A stretch of 9,505 nucleotides of DNA, from NCBI GenBank assembly GCA_020047885.1, contig JAIFNF010000181.1, positions 1 through 9,505 of the forward strand. The letters are read 5' to 3'. Shown in pieces: positions 9,480-9,505 of this stretch (its first letter is position 1; each line of letters opens with the position of its first letter). Both the position numbers and the translations under genes were made by a program. The notes beneath the pieces were generated by a model that did no database searches, had not been told where the DNA came from, and worked only from the letters and a program-made list of their open reading frames with translations. The DNA comes from Gammaproteobacteria bacterium. Lineage in GTDB: Bacteria; Pseudomonadota; Gammaproteobacteria; Competibacterales; Competibacteraceae.

Positions 9480-9505
9480 CTTTTTTTGGTCGAAAAAGTT
9501 ATCCA
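9473..9505. repeat. 13-bp perfect inverted repeat joining DnaA boxes 5 and 6
   Basis: TGGATAACTTTTT (9473-9485) is the exact reverse complement of AAAAAGTTATCCA (9493-9505), with a 7-base spacer. The arms reach the window edge and may continue outward by at least two bases if box 6 is complete. The repeat sets two DnaA boxes face to face, flanked inside by T and A runs. Confidence 0.8.
9499..9505 (+). promoter_or_regulatory. DnaA box 6, opposite orientation, cut by the window edge
   Basis: TTATCCA is the first seven bases of the TTATCCACA consensus on the + strand; the last two lie beyond the window. Its mirror symmetry with box 5 makes completion to a full box likely. It is the only box in this orientation here. 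Confidence 0.65.

Larger units (their letters stand above)
9374..9487. repeat. direct repeats around the DnaA boxes
   Basis: Two longer repeats extend beyond the 9-bp boxes. CTGTGGATAACTTTTTTT occurs at 9374-9391 and 9470-9487 (96 bp apart). TTTGCCTGTGGATAA occurs at 9422-9436 and 9465-9479 (43 bp apart). Box 5 thus shares its left flank with box 2 and its right flank with box 1, suggesting the array grew by duplication. Confidence 0.7.
9254..9505. other. oriC: putative chromosomal replication origin (oriC), right part outside the window
   Basis: The 312 bp beyond dnaN hold no credible gene and have the parts of a bacterial origin. There are five perfect 9-bp DnaA boxes plus a sixth at the window edge (9375-9505), an AT-rich tract with a 14-bp palindrome (9321-9344), and a position next to dnaN-recF-gyrB. 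Homopolymer T runs (9327-9334, 9385-9392, 9481-9487) further lower local stability. Known biology: DnaA assembles on clustered TTATCCACA boxes and opens an adjacent AT-rich element. Inference: this is the main origin or the dnaA-dnaN half of a split one. The alternative is that it is only an autoregulatory or DnaA-titrating region and the main origin lies on the far side of dnaA. No GATC is present in the segment. Confidence 0.8.

Overview
This window is a chromosomal replication-origin neighbourhood, most likely from a gammaproteobacterium. GyrB (802 aa), DnaN (366 aa) and RecF (373 aa) match E. coli lengths closely. GyrB carries the long insert in its C-terminal half typical of Gram-negative gyrase B, and DnaN ends in the same MPMRL residues as the E. 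coli clamp. I cannot place the genus from sequence alone.

Left half (about 51-4457, + strand): a tightly packed five-gene run. It encodes an ABC-2 type ATPase, its six-helix permease, a GldG-like auxiliary protein anchored at both ends, a short DUF4340-like membrane-anchored protein, and the DNA repair glycosylase MutM. Junctions are overlaps or gaps of a few bases (4-nt overlap, 3-nt gap, 2-nt gap or 4-nt overlap, 1-nt overlap), so a single transcript with translational coupling is likely. A perfect TATAAT hexamer lies just upstream of the first gene, but its -35 region is outside the window.

Right half (4487-9193, - strand): dnaN, recF and gyrB in the classic origin-proximal order. They encode the sliding clamp, the recombination mediator and the gyrase B subunit. 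gyrB converges on mutM with only 29 bp between their stop codons.

Right edge (9194-9505): 312 bp without a credible gene. It has the architecture of oriC or an oriC half. There are five perfect TGTGGATAA sequences in one orientation, a sixth DnaA box in the opposite orientation cut by the window edge, and an AT-rich tract with a 14-bp palindrome that would serve as unwinding element. Two short hairpins lie between that tract and dnaN. dnaA is not in the window; by the usual gene order it should lie beyond the right edge on the - strand. If replication starts here, dnaN-recF-gyrB run with the leftward fork and the ABC-mutM operon runs against it.

I see no mobile element, CRISPR array, RNA gene or clearly new defence or metabolic system. 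The least ordinary points are the details of the origin and the coupling of mutM to a Gld-type ABC transporter operon.
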